From NCBI RefSeq assembly GCF_900103165.1, contig NZ_FNKY01000001.1:558001-622000 (forward strand): 64,000 nucleotides of DNA, in the 5' to 3' direction. Shown piece by piece: positions 46,701 to 54,256 of this stretch. The notes beneath the pieces were generated by a model. That model saw only the letters and a list, made by a program, of their open reading frames with translations. It did not search any database and was not told where the DNA came from. Position numbers and translations under genes: made by a program. The DNA comes from Nitrosospira multiformis. Lineage in GTDB: Bacteria; Pseudomonadota; Gammaproteobacteria; Burkholderiales; Nitrosomonadaceae. How positions within the stretch are numbered: position 1 is the stretch's first letter; each line of letters opens with the position of its first letter.

Positions 46701-46888
46701 TCGCCGGCTCGGTGCCGCTGGTACTTTCTACAGGTGCGGGTGCGGAAGTGCGCTCGGCCACGGGGATTACCGTGTTCGCGGGCATGATCGGTGTAACCCT
46801 GTTCGGGCTGTTCCTCACGCCTGTGTTCTATGTCGCCCTGCGCAAATTATCGGGGAGCGCGCTTGTCCGCCACGACCCGAAAACGTAG
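43739..46888 (+). CDS. RND efflux transporter, HAE1 family (MexF/AcrB type)
   Basis: Proton-driven inner-membrane pump subunit with 1049 residues, the standard length. It starts at GTG (MDFSRFFIDRPIFAAVLSIV). Helix four carries the proton-relay Asp-Asp in GIVVDDAIVVVENVER; the periplasmic porter begins ANPKVIAESVSVPLEEAING. The C-terminal part has GLACKNAILIVEFARELEFQ, as in MexF-like pumps for organic molecules. No outer-membrane channel gene (TolC/OprM type) and no TetR or LysR regulator lie beside it in this window, so it must use a channel encoded elsewhere. Confidence 0.95.
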   Translation: MDFSRFFIDRPIFAAVLSIVIFAGGLIAIPLLPSGEYPEVIPPTVLVRTNYPGANPKVIAESVSVPLEEAINGVEGIMYLKSIASSDGTLQIVITFTPGVNPDIAAVRVLNRVSQALPRLPEAVRQYGVTTQKQSPTPLMYMNLISTDGRYDSLYLRNYLVLHVKDELSRLHGIGDVQLFGSGDYAMRIWLDPDKVASRGLTSGDVLNALREQNVQVSAGQLGAEPSPNKPDFLISINVRGRLSTEAEFGDIILKSGLNGEVVRLSNVARVELGSGNYTVRAYNNRNTNATVGVFLSPGANALAVADTVYAKMDELSRRFPPGIVYDPTWDPTVFVRDSIRAVQNTLLEAIALVVVVVILFLQTWRASIIPLIAVPVSIVGTFGVLYVLGFSINTLTLFGLVLAIGIVVDDAIVVVENVERNIEEGLMPLAAAHQAMKEVSGPIIAIALVLCAVFVPMAFLTGVTGQFYKQFAVTIAVSTVISAINSLTLSPALAALLLKSHDTPKDALSRVMERLLGWVFRPFNRFFQRNSERYHRTVGHALTKRGLVFGVYLMLLACTALLFGKVPDGFIPTQDKLYLFTGAKLPEGASLARTDEVVRKMIDIALGTDGVEKVAAYAGLNALQLTNTPNFSAAYVILKPFDQRSRSASAIVAELNEKFSSIEEGITFALMPPPIEGLGNGSGYSLYVEDRAGLGYGALQDATKAFQGKIAQTPGFTYPVSAYQANIPQLEIKVDRTKAKAQGVPLNELFDTLQIYLGSAYVNDFNLFGRVYRVFVQADASKRQRVEDIEKLRVRNESGDMIPMSAMTTITPTYGPDPVLRYNGYPAADLIGDSDPRQFSSGQAITRLKEMAGEMLPDGMMLEWTDLSYQQVTQSNAKLIVFPLAVMLAFLVLAALYESWTLPLAVILIVPVCMCAALLGVWLTGGDNNIFVQVGLVVLMGLACKNAILIVEFARELEFQGKGIVEAALEACRLRLRPIVMTSIAFVAGSVPLVLSTGAGAEVRSATGITVFAGMIGVTLFGLFLTPVFYVALRKLSGSALVRHDPKT

Positions 46889-47340
46889 GGTGATGCGGGG
46901 AATACCCGAGACTAGCCGGTATTCGCCAAAGATAATGGATTTGTTGTCGCGGTTGCCAAAACCCGATTAGATTCTAAAATCATGGAGGCTGTCTCCTATT
47001 ACCCTTACTGAGACGGTGCGGCGGTTTGCGCATGCTCTAGAGGCCGGAGTGTGAGGACAGCGTGTGCCGGACTTCAAGCAGTAGAAGGCGGGGGGCGGCA
47101 GGTAAGAAAGATTACAGTAATCTGAATTGCTGCCGTTATGCCAGATAACCGCTTTTATGTCGGTATATTTTCCACACTATTTTTAAGGCCATATGGATGT
47201 GCTTGAATAATCAGATAATCAACATCTGGTCCGATACTTGCTTACTAATCAGAAGGTATTATTCTGAGCCCGCATATACTTTAGTACAGTAGATTAAGGA
47301 TGTACGCGTCCTATAATACAAATACTTTAGAAGGTCACAC
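46889..47340. other. Intergenic stretch after the RND pump genes
   Basis: A 452-base gap with no open frame of note and no recognised repeat. It changes from GC-rich to AT-rich at about 47100 and so may be the left border of the second accessory patch. Confidence 0.45.
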
Positions 47341-47661
47341 ATGGAAACGAAAGTGGCGGTCATGGATGCAGAAATAAAAAATGTCGGCTCCAGACTGAGG
47401 GATCATTTAGATGACGTAAGAGCACTCAGGGGAAGTTGGACCATGGTCACGATTACCCTGGTTGCCTTGATATTTGGCATTGTAGGCGTCATGGTAACCG
47501 GTTTTAGCGGCGTCGCCACGACGCAAGCTGCGTTGATGAAAGAACAGGTCGAAATAAAGGCCGATATGAAAGCCAATATGAAACAAATAGACTCCCAATT
47601 AAAGATCCTGAATGCTTCTATGGAAGCGATTACTACAGATCACCAGAACCTTAAACCTTAA
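47341..47661 (+). CDS. Small membrane protein with coiled-coil flanks
   Basis: A 106-residue protein of unknown function. One membrane helix (about 34-56, MVTITLVALIFGIVGVMVTG) lies between two charged helical stretches, METKVAVMDAEIKNVGSRLR at the front and LMKEQVEIKADMKANMKQID at the back. This looks like the small membrane/coiled-coil proteins found in phage and accessory regions. AGAAGG precedes the ATG by several bases. Two terminators follow. Confidence 0.6.
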   Translation: METKVAVMDAEIKNVGSRLRDHLDDVRALRGSWTMVTITLVALIFGIVGVMVTGFSGVATTQAALMKEQVEIKADMKANMKQIDSQLKILNASMEAITTDHQNLKP

Positions 47662-47803
47662 GCCTAAGCGCTGCATCCGCACCGGACCTGATTCGACTGG
47701 TTCGCTACCGCTGTATTTTTAGCACCTTTGTCTCATGGCAACATTTTAACAATCCCCTAATATATCTCGCGGGCGTCACGCCCCTTGCAAAGCAACACCC
47801 CGC

Positions 47804-47832
47804 CCCGGTCCAGGAAACTGCGCCGGGTTTTT
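47804..47832 (+). terminator. Intrinsic terminator
   Basis: CCCGG and CCGGG arms flank a loop of about 14 bases and are followed by TTTTT; it is the weaker of two in a row after the small membrane protein gene. Confidence 0.5.
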
Positions 47833-47860
47833 CATTCCCAATCTGCCACGCAATTACCCT

Positions 47861-47885
47861 AAACCTGCCGAAGCGGGTTTTTATT
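47861..47885 (+). terminator. Intrinsic terminator
   Basis: ACCTGC, loop CGAA, GCGGGT (one G-U pair) is followed by TTTTATT. It lies between the small membrane protein gene and the convergent GrlR-like gene. Confidence 0.7.
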
Positions 47886-47897
47886 GGTTTCTTGACG

Positions 47898-48242
47898 TTA
47901 AGGTAATTCTGCGCGCCGGGTAAATTTCACAGCAATTTTCATGGCGGGATTTTCAACCATATGTCCATTCATAATGAATGCTTGATGCTTGTTGTTCTCC
48001 TCCATATTGACCGTGCCGACTAGAGTAAATTTATCTATATTTCCAAAGATGCTGGTCAGTACCTTCCGATCATTTTCAACCCTTACGGTAGCTTTCAAAA
48101 GGCCATTTTCATAAGCATAACCTCCCACATAAATATAGCTACTATCTCCTCCAAATATCCGTCCGGTTTCTAGTATGACTACCCCGTATCCCATATCCCC
48201 CATATCTGAGCTGAATTCCACTCCATACATCGCTTCTAGCAT
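47898..48242 (-). CDS. GrlR-like regulatory protein
   Basis: A 114-residue beta-barrel protein of the GrlR family pattern: MLEAMYGVEFSSDMGDMGYG, VVILETGRIFGGDSSYIYVG, and TSIFGNIDKFTLVGTVNMEE with the closing strands HQAFIMNGHMVENPAMKIAV. GrlR of enteropathogens binds and inhibits the activator GrlA of a type III secretion system. Here no GrlA or secretion genes are nearby, so this is one of the many orphan GrlR-like proteins of unknown role. Assignment rests on the GVV-L-TGR-GGDS-Y-G pattern. Confidence 0.65.
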   Translation of the reverse strand: MLEAMYGVEFSSDMGDMGYGVVILETGRIFGGDSSYIYVGGYAYENGLLKATVRVENDRKVLTSIFGNIDKFTLVGTVNMEENNKHQAFIMNGHMVENPAMKIAVKFTRRAELP

Positions 48243-48665
48243 TTTATTTCCTCATTATTAAAATTAGAAATCTGTAATCCATGCTTACGTACGTCATATC
48301 TCGATCGGACACGCGAAGGTTTCTATAAATTGCTCTGATTGAAATCTTTTTTGATGGGTTCAGGTTCTTTTTTTACAGCTGATCGGGGGAATAATTCCCG
48401 CCGTTGCGCATCTTACGCCCGCGGTGAATAGCTCAGCAATTAGACCAAGGTACACCTGAGTGCGAGTGTGGGTATTGACGACAGATCGGCCTCACCCCGC
48501 CTCAGGGCGAATACCCACACTGATTCTCTGGTGTACCTCGGGACAGTATTCAATACTGTTGAGTTCTGTACAATTCATTGAGCAGTGACAGCGTGCGATG
48601 CGACAAAACAGAGCATAGAGTAGCCTTCATGCGCTCCGAAAGGGCGCCACAAAAAGGGAGAAGAA
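48243..48665. other. Gap containing a large nested inverted repeat
   Basis: A 423-base gap between divergent genes. Its chief content is the structured element at 48448-48538. GGGAG at 48656-48660 is the ribosome site of the next gene. No other gene is seen. Confidence 0.5.
48448..48538. repeat. Nested inverted repeat, two perfect arm pairs
   Basis: The outer arms AGGTACACC (48448-48456) and GGTGTACCT (48530-48538) and the inner arms GTGTGGGTATT (48466-48476) and AATACCCACAC (48510-48520) are perfect complements. The spacers between outer and inner arms are equal (nine bases each) and the centre is 33 bases. An RNA would fold into a long two-step hairpin; as DNA it resembles a cruciform or a small element with subterminal repeats. 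Confidence 0.7.
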
Positions 48666-49466
48666 ATGGCATCAATACCGAAAAAAGTGATCGAACGACT
48701 CATTGCCGGAATAAAAAGATATCAGCCAATACTGGCCGCTGCAAAAGCTAGGGATGTGGGCGAGGCCGATACGGTAACTATTATTAAGGACATGCTTGCG
48801 GATGTATTTGGATATGATAAATATCTAGAAGTGACATCGGAATTTTCGATACGGGGAACATATTGTGATCTCGGGATAAAGCTCGAAGGGGCGTTGCAAA
48901 TACTTATTGAAGTGAAAGCCATTGGGCTTGATCTCAAAGATCAGCATGTGAAGCAGGCTATCGATTATGCTGCGAATCAAGGGGTAGATTGGGTTTTGCT
49001 TACAAATGGTATGTGCTGGCGCGTTTACCGCTTAGTCTTCGCTAAACCAATTGATCAGGAGCTTGTGGTTGATATTGATTTCTCGGTTATGAATCCTCGA
49101 TCAGACAATGATATCGAGGTACTTTATCTCTGGTGTAAAGAAGGGTGGCAGCGCTCGGTCCTAGGTGAGTATCACACTCAAAAGCAAGCTTTATCTAGAT
49201 TCTTCATTGGAGCAATGCTGCAAACCGATCCTGTGCTTGAAATTATCCGTCGCGAGCTCCGGCGTGTTTCACCAGACGTACGTATTGATATTGATCAGAT
49301 TAAAGGTGTTCTTTCTAACGAGGTGATAAAACGAGAGGTAATGGAGGGAGATAAGGCTGATGATGCCCGCAAGAAAATTTCCCGCGCTGCAGCAAAAGCT
49401 ATTCGTGCGGCTAATCAGCGTGTAACTGTCAAGGAGCCGGAACCCGTGCAAGAATCGATGGAATAA
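48666..49466 (+). CDS. HsdR-N-like PD-(D/E)XK nuclease domain protein
   Basis: A 266-residue stand-alone protein with the N-terminal domain of type I restriction HsdR subunits (HSDR_N-like). The catalytic pattern is D68 in GTYCDLGIKLE and E82-V-K84 in QILIEVKAIG, after a helix with E33 (ARDVGEADTVTIIKDMLADV). The QAIDYAANQGVDWVLLTNGM segment is typical of the family. No helicase part and no methylase or specificity genes follow, so it is not a restriction system in the usual sense. The C-terminal 70 residues are helical and basic (DDARKKISRAAAKAIRAANQ). GGGAG at 48656-48660 supports the start. Confidence 0.8.
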   Translation: MASIPKKVIERLIAGIKRYQPILAAAKARDVGEADTVTIIKDMLADVFGYDKYLEVTSEFSIRGTYCDLGIKLEGALQILIEVKAIGLDLKDQHVKQAIDYAANQGVDWVLLTNGMCWRVYRLVFAKPIDQELVVDIDFSVMNPRSDNDIEVLYLWCKEGWQRSVLGEYHTQKQALSRFFIGAMLQTDPVLEIIRRELRRVSPDVRIDIDQIKGVLSNEVIKREVMEGDKADDARKKISRAAAKAIRAANQRVTVKEPEPVQESME

Positions 49467-49524
49467 ATAATGTTTATGGGAATATTTACCGGCCCACCAA
49501 TCTCCTAATACACAAGAAAAAATT

Positions 49525-49941
49525 ATGGTTGATCTAACCTTATTTTCCTCTGCTTTAAGTGCTGTCAAGACGGCACGAGAAATTGCGCAACTACTTAAAG
49601 AGACCGATCTTTCACTGGAGAAAGCAGAGCAGAAAAGCCGACTCGCTGACCTCCTCTATGCCTTAGCTGAATTGAAAAGTGAGTTAGCCGAAATTCAGCA
49701 CGAGGTAATTGATAGAGATGAGAAAATCAAACAGCTCCAGGAAGCGCTTCAGATAAAAAAGCATATTGTATGGGAGCAGCCGTATTATTGGTTACAGACA
49801 AATGACAATAAAGAAGGGCCGTTTTGCCAACGCTGTTACGATCAGGATGTGAAACTGGTTCGGCTTCAGGGTTATGGAGAGGGGCGATGGGAATGTAAAG
49901 GATGCAAAAGTTTCTATAAGGATAAAACATTTTATGAGTAA
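49525..49941 (+). CDS. Coiled-coil protein with C-terminal zinc ribbon
   Basis: A 138-residue protein of unknown function. An amphipathic front (LFSSALSAVKTAREIAQLLK) and a long coiled coil (about 30-78, LAELKSELAEIQHEVIDRDE) precede a conserved W-rich segment (YYWLQTNDNKEGPFC) and a four-cysteine zinc ribbon, C101-x2-C104 and C124-x2-C127. Similar proteins occur in prophages and near restriction-like genes. It follows the HsdR-N-like gene after 58 bases in the same direction and may be cotranscribed. No strong ribosome site is visible. Confidence 0.65.
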   Translation: MVDLTLFSSALSAVKTAREIAQLLKETDLSLEKAEQKSRLADLLYALAELKSELAEIQHEVIDRDEKIKQLQEALQIKKHIVWEQPYYWLQTNDNKEGPFCQRCYDQDVKLVRLQGYGEGRWECKGCKSFYKDKTFYE

Positions 49942-50679
49942 TTTTCCGATACCGAAAGCGAGAAGCGCCAATGTATGGTGGCATATTTCTCATGAAGTTT
50001 TGCAAGCGCTTTATTCATGAGGTATATAAGCTTAATTCGATTGTCCTCGTCTCTGAAACTCTGGTTACTGTCACCCGGGTTATTCCCACATTTCTTGTAG
50101 CGATAAACCGGACCTAAATTAACCTTTCAATAATTCATAGCGCCACCCAAAGGAGTTTGAACCGAGCTCTGTAGAGATGGCCCGCCCATCGTGGCGACGG
50201 ATCGTTTCTTACTAGGAGCTTGCGTGAAGGACGGCCTCCGACGTGTTCTAATGCAGGCAAAGGAAACCTGCGCATACGGTAAATTACGAGGTATGCATTA
50301 AGGAATGCAGGAATTGCGGGCCTAGCTAGGGTTGGAGAAATAATTTTGAATAGCGGTGGACACATCTCAGAAGCTTTTGGCTCAACAAAGGCCAGCTGAA
50401 TTCGCGAATCCACGAACGGGTGAAGCATTTGATTGCTATTCGCGAGGATCCGGGAAAAGTTTTTATCGTCCAGTAAGTCCTCAGGGACGAAAATTGCATT
50501 TTATCCGTGTCAGATCGCTGACAGTTGGCGACCAAGCGACGAAGCGGCTCGCACCTTTCTTCAGAATGTTAGACTGAACTAAAGATACTTTGAAATAGAT
50601 AAGTTGTGGTTATTGACTGGCGCATTCACCAGAAGAGATATAAGCACCGCCTGCCGAACACTTATAAATCTTTGAAAAT
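49942..50679. other. Gap between the accessory patch and tRNA-Lys
   Basis: A 738-base stretch without a convincing gene. Open frames on both strands near 50130-50580 (up to 97 codons) lack ribosome sites and recognisable motifs. It lies at the 3' side of tRNA-Lys and may contain worn remains of an insertion; no direct repeat of the tRNA end was found in 46.9-50.6 kb. Confidence 0.45.
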
Positions 50680-50755
50680 TGGTAGGCCGTGCCAGATTCG
50701 AACTGGCGACCAACGGATTAAAAGTCCGCTGCTCTACCGGCTGAGCTAACGACCC
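50680..50755 (-). tRNA. tRNA-Lys (anticodon UUU)
   Basis: A complete 76-base cloverleaf with CCA encoded. The acceptor arm GGGTCGT pairs with ACGGCCT with G-U pairs, the D arm is GCTCAGCCGGTAGAGC, the anticodon loop is CTTTTAA with TTT at 34-36, and the T arm is GCCAGTTCGAATCTGGC. Its 3' end faces the accessory patch at 47-50 kb. Confidence 0.97.
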
Positions 50756-50897
50756 AAAGATACGCAAAGGACGTGCATTATACCGACTCGCTCCCCCGAT
50801 ATAAAGTTTTTTGGATCAGGCTAGCCCGGCGATCGCCCACCGATCCCGTTTCGCCGCAAAATTTGCTTTAAACTGCCGGTATGCGAGGAATCAATTT

Positions 50898-52013
50898 TTG
50901 AACGACGTTATCGTCATAGGCGGAGGGATTGCCGGACTGGCCACGGCGCGCGAATTGTTACGGCAGGGAGCGCATGTAACCATACTGGAGCGCAATCGCT
51001 GCGGGGAAGAGTCATCTTGGGCGGGTGGAGGCATACTTTCGCCGCTATTGCCATGGGATTACTCCGATCCGGTAACGCAATTGACGCAATGGAGCAACCG
51101 CTTGTATCCCGGGTTTATCCAAGCATTGCACATGGAAACAGGCATCGACCCGGAGTTTCATGCGAGCGGCATGCTGGTGCTGCCCGGATTCTCTAACGGC
51201 CCAGAAGAAGTCGCGCGACAGGATGCTCGCCATCGTATAGCCGAAGCCTGGTGCGCTCAACATGACCTTGCCATGAGAATGGTTCGCTCTCACGAAATTG
51301 CGCCGGCACTCGCGCTCGACGAACCGGCGCTTTGGCTACCCGAAGTCTGCCAGGTGCGCAATCCGCGCTTGCTACAGGCGCTGGTACTCGCTGTGGAGAT
51401 GAATGGAGGCACCATCATCGAACATGCTGAGGTCACCAGCTGGAAGATAGCGCAAGAGCGCATCCAGTCGGTCGCTACCAGCCGTGGCGAGGAGTATGCA
51501 GCGGCCAGCTACATCGTTACCGCCGGAGCATGGAGCCGTCAGCTTCTGCGCGAATATGCATTAAAGCTCGATATCTGGCCGGTGCGGGGGCAGATCCTGC
51601 TGTTCAAGGCGCAGCCTGGTTTGCTCGGCACGATTGTATTACAGGAACCCGATAATTTTTATCTGATACCACGCCGAGACGGTTATATTCTGGCCGGCAG
51701 CACGGTGGAGGAAGTCGCTTTCGATAAACACACAACCGCTCATGTGCGGAAGGAGCTGCTGGAAAAGGCGCATAGGCTGGTGCCTGCATTGACCGAAGAA
51801 ATGCTAGCTGGTCACTGGGCGGGTCTGCGTCCCGGTTCGCCAGGGAATATACCGGTTATCGACAGTCATCCCTTCGTTACAAACCTGTATCTGAACAGTG
51901 GGCACTACCGTTACGGTGTTACCATGGCACCAGGCAGCGCGCGACTTGTATCCAACATGATTCTGAACAAGCCCCAGCCGCTGGATGTTACACCCTATCG
52001 ATGGCCGGCATGA
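50898..52013 (+). CDS. thiO: Glycine oxidase ThiO
   Basis: FAD-dependent oxidase that makes iminoglycine (dehydroglycine) for the thiazole part of thiamine. From the TTG at 50898 the protein has 371 residues; GAGGA at 50884-50888 supports this start, and the longer frame from 50811 begins before a sensible ribosome site. The dinucleotide-binding motif is VIVIGGGIAGLATARELLRQ, followed by CGEESSWAGGGILSPLLPWD, a ThiO hallmark. The C-terminal end GHYRYGVTMAPGSARLV binds flavin. No thiS or thiG is adjacent; the gene is followed by yebC. Confidence 0.93.
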   Translation: MNDVIVIGGGIAGLATARELLRQGAHVTILERNRCGEESSWAGGGILSPLLPWDYSDPVTQLTQWSNRLYPGFIQALHMETGIDPEFHASGMLVLPGFSNGPEEVARQDARHRIAEAWCAQHDLAMRMVRSHEIAPALALDEPALWLPEVCQVRNPRLLQALVLAVEMNGGTIIEHAEVTSWKIAQERIQSVATSRGEEYAAASYIVTAGAWSRQLLREYALKLDIWPVRGQILLFKAQPGLLGTIVLQEPDNFYLIPRRDGYILAGSTVEEVAFDKHTTAHVRKELLEKAHRLVPALTEEMLAGHWAGLRPGSPGNIPVIDSHPFVTNLYLNSGHYRYGVTMAPGSARLVSNMILNKPQPLDVTPYRWPA

Positions 52014-52140
52014 ACAATAGAGAATAATTCCTTTAGGGGCATATGTTGCCTTGAGTAACGGTTTCCCCGCGCTTTATCCGCGGCATGCGGGATGGTAACA
52101 TTGCACCCACTCCAACAAAGAGACATAAGGCATACGCATC

Positions 52141-52866
52141 ATGGCTGGTCACAGCAAGTGGGCTAATATCAAACACAAGAAAGCCGCGCAGGACGCCAAG
52201 CGCGGCAAGATTTTCACCCGGCTTATCAAGGAAATTACCGTCGCCGCGCGGCTCGGCGGAGGGGACCCCGCCAGTAATCCCCGGTTGCGCCTGGCGGTCG
52301 ATAAAGCATACGAGCAAAACATGCCCAAAGATAACGTAGAGCGTGCAATCAAGCGCGGCAGCGGTGATCTGGAGGGCGTGAATTATGAAGAGATACGTTA
52401 TGAAGGTTATGGAATCGCCGGGGCGGCCGTATTGGTCGATTGCATGACTGACAACCGTGTGCGCACGGTCGCGGATGTGCGTCATGCTTTCACCAAGTAT
52501 GGCGGCAATCTCGGCACCGACGGCTCGGTTGCGTTCATGTTCAAGCACTGCGGGCAACTGCTTTTTGCACCCGGCACCAATGAGGATAAGCTGATGGAAG
52601 CGGCGCTGGAAGCGGGCGCGGAAGATGTGGTCAGCAATGACGATGGCAGCATCGAAGTCATTACCGCACCGTATGAGTTCGTCGGTGTCAGGGCGGCGCT
52701 GGAGAAAGCCGGGTTCAAGGCGGAACTCGCCGAAGTGACCATGAAACCCGCCAACGAATCTACGCTGGCGGGCGACGAGGCGGTGAAAATGCAAAAACTT
52801 CTGGACGCGCTGGAAAGTATCGACGATGTGCAGGAGGTCTATACGACGGCGGTGATTGATGAATAG
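52141..52866 (+). CDS. yebC: YebC/PmpR-family regulator
   Basis: A 241-residue TACO1/YebC-family protein, described as a transcription regulator and more recently as a factor that helps ribosomes through difficult sequences. It starts [20 protein letters not shown], has the [20 protein letters not shown] and [20 protein letters not shown] words and ends [12 protein letters not shown]. It lies directly before ruvC, the conserved yebC-ruvCAB order. Confidence 0.96.
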   Translation: MAGHSKWANIKHKKAAQDAKRGKIFTRLIKEITVAARLGGGDPASNPRLRLAVDKAYEQNMPKDNVERAIKRGSGDLEGVNYEEIRYEGYGIAGAAVLVDCMTDNRVRTVADVRHAFTKYGGNLGTDGSVAFMFKHCGQLLFAPGTNEDKLMEAALEAGAEDVVSNDDGSIEVITAPYEFVGVRAALEKAGFKAELAEVTMKPANESTLAGDEAVKMQKLLDALESIDDVQEVYTTAVIDE

Positions 52867-52901
52867 ATTTTTATCCGGCAGGTGAAAAAGGAGTCCAGCG
52901 T

Positions 52902-53420
52902 ATCCGTATTCTTGGCATAGATCCCGGCTTGCGTATTACTGGGTTCGGGGTCATCGATAAGACGGGCAACAAGCTAGCCTATGTCGGCAGCGGGTGTATC
53001 AAGACATTGGACGGCGAACTGCCGTCGCGCCTGAAGTCCATCATGGACCATCTGAATGAAGTCATCGCGCAGCACCGTCCCGATCAGGTCGCGGTGGAAC
53101 AGGTGTTTGTCAATGTCAATCCAAAATCCACGTTGATGCTCGGACAGGCGCGCGGAGCCGCGATCTGCACGGCGGTATTGAATAATCTCGTTGTTGCCGA
53201 ATATACCGCGCTACAGATCAAGCAGGCGGTGGTAGGCAAAGGTCATGCGAAGAAAGAACAGGTGCAGGACATGGTTATGCGGTTGTTACAGCTTGCCGGC
53301 AGCCCCAGCGCAGATGCAGCGGATGCGCTTGCCTGCGCTATCTGCCATGCCCACGGCGGATTGGGGTTGGGCGGGATTTCGACAGCGGGCTACCGCATGA
53401 AACGCGGGCGGCTCGTTTGA
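52902..53420 (+). CDS. ruvC: Crossover junction endonuclease RuvC, non-canonical start
   Basis: Holliday-junction resolvase of the RuvABC system. The family N-terminus (I)[18 protein letters not shown] is encoded from about 52902, including the first catalytic Asp in GIDPG, but between the last upstream stop (TGA 52860-52862) and that Asp there is no ATG, GTG or TTG in frame. The first standard start, TTG at 52929, would delete this Asp. GGAG at 52890-52893 lies eight bases before ATC 52902 (then CGT ATT CTT), so an ATC start is the best guess; ATT at 52908 and ATA at 52863 are others. The remaining catalytic acids are in [12 protein letters not shown] and [14 protein letters not shown]. The stop overlaps repeat copy D. 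Confidence 0.85.
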   Translation: MRILGIDPGLRITGFGVIDKTGNKLAYVGSGCIKTLDGELPSRLKSIMDHLNEVIAQHRPDQVAVEQVFVNVNPKSTLMLGQARGAAICTAVLNNLVVAEYTALQIKQAVVGKGHAKKEQVQDMVMRLLQLAGSPSADAADALACAICHAHGGLGLGGISTAGYRMKRGRLV

Positions 53421-53541
53421 TCCTAAACCCGGCGGCTGATCGCTCATTTTCCAGTTTAGCGCCATGATGTACAGAGATACTTTATGCTACTTGAATTTCA
53501 CATTCATGATGAATTCCCTGTTCAGCCGCCGGGTTTAGGAT
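53420..53541 (+). repeat. Inverted-repeat element of family R1, short form (copy D), fills the ruvC-ruvA spacer
   Basis: Left end ATCCTAAACCCGGCGGCTGA and right end CAGCCGCCGGGTTTAGGAT are perfect inverses over 18-19 bases. The interior includes CGCTCATTTTCCAGTTTAGC and GCCATGATGTACAGAGAT. The first base is the last base of the ruvC TGA stop, and the last two bases are the first two of the ruvA ATG, so the element exactly bridges the two genes. Confidence 0.9.
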
Positions 53542-54133
53542 GATCGGCAGAATAACGGGACTGTTGCTGGAAAAGTTTCCACCATTGGTGCTGGTCGACG
53601 TTCAGGGTGTGGGGTATGAAATCGACGTACCGATGAGCACGTTCTATAATTTGCCCGCCATCGGTGTGCAAATCACGCTGCACACTCATCTCGTAGTGCG
53701 CGAAGACGTGCATCTACTTTTTGGTTTCGCCACCGAAGCAGAGCGGCAAGCCTTTCGTCAACTCGTAAAAATTTCCGGTGTCGGCGCGAGAACTGCGCTG
53801 GCCTTGCTGTCTGGCTTGAGTGTAGCCGATCTGCATCAAGCGGTGGCAGCTCAGGATAGCGGACGGCTGATCAAAATCCCCGGTATTGGTAAAAAGACCG
53901 CCGAACGTTTACTGCTGGAATTGCGCGACAAGCTCGATGCCGGCATGACTGGCGCAACTGCGGCGGGAGGAGGGATCTCGGCGTCAAGAGATGGCAGCGA
54001 CGTGCTCAATGCCCTATTATCTCTGGGATATAATGAGCGTGAAGCCAATTGGGCGACCAGGCAATTACCTGCGGGCGTTGCCGTCTCCGACGGCATACGG
54101 CAGGCGTTGAAGCTCTTATCGAAAGACAAGTAG
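53540..54133 (+). CDS. ruvA: Holliday junction DNA helicase subunit RuvA
   Basis: Binds the four-way junction and loads RuvB. The 197-residue protein begins [20 protein letters not shown] (OB fold), has the helix-hairpin-helix pairs [17 protein letters not shown] and [20 protein letters not shown] with the GVG/GIG hairpins, and a C-terminal domain that binds RuvB ([18 protein letters not shown]). The start codon is partly made from the repeat element upstream, and no ribosome site of the usual kind lies before it apart from the repeat's GTTTAGGA. Confidence 0.95.
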   Translation: MIGRITGLLLEKFPPLVLVDVQGVGYEIDVPMSTFYNLPAIGVQITLHTHLVVREDVHLLFGFATEAERQAFRQLVKISGVGARTALALLSGLSVADLHQAVAAQDSGRLIKIPGIGKKTAERLLLELRDKLDAGMTGATAAGGGISASRDGSDVLNALLSLGYNEREANWATRQLPAGVAVSDGIRQALKLLSKDK

Positions 54134-54256
54134 TGTGCTTGCAGATCGAAGGTCGAGGTAGTCACGCAGGATGGATAAGCGTAGCGTGGGAAGCCCTCTT
54201 ATTAAGAAGAATTTATTTATCCCCGATGTGCAAATCGGGCGAAACCTGCTACTTGA

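Noticed and set aside
50130-50580. Open frames of 69-97 codons on both strands before tRNA-Lys
   Set aside because: They overlap each other, lack ribosome sites and show no family features.
54134-54256. Further R1 copy in the ruvA-ruvB gap
   Set aside because: The sequence lacks the CCTAAATCCGG ends and inner words; no homology to the family was seen.
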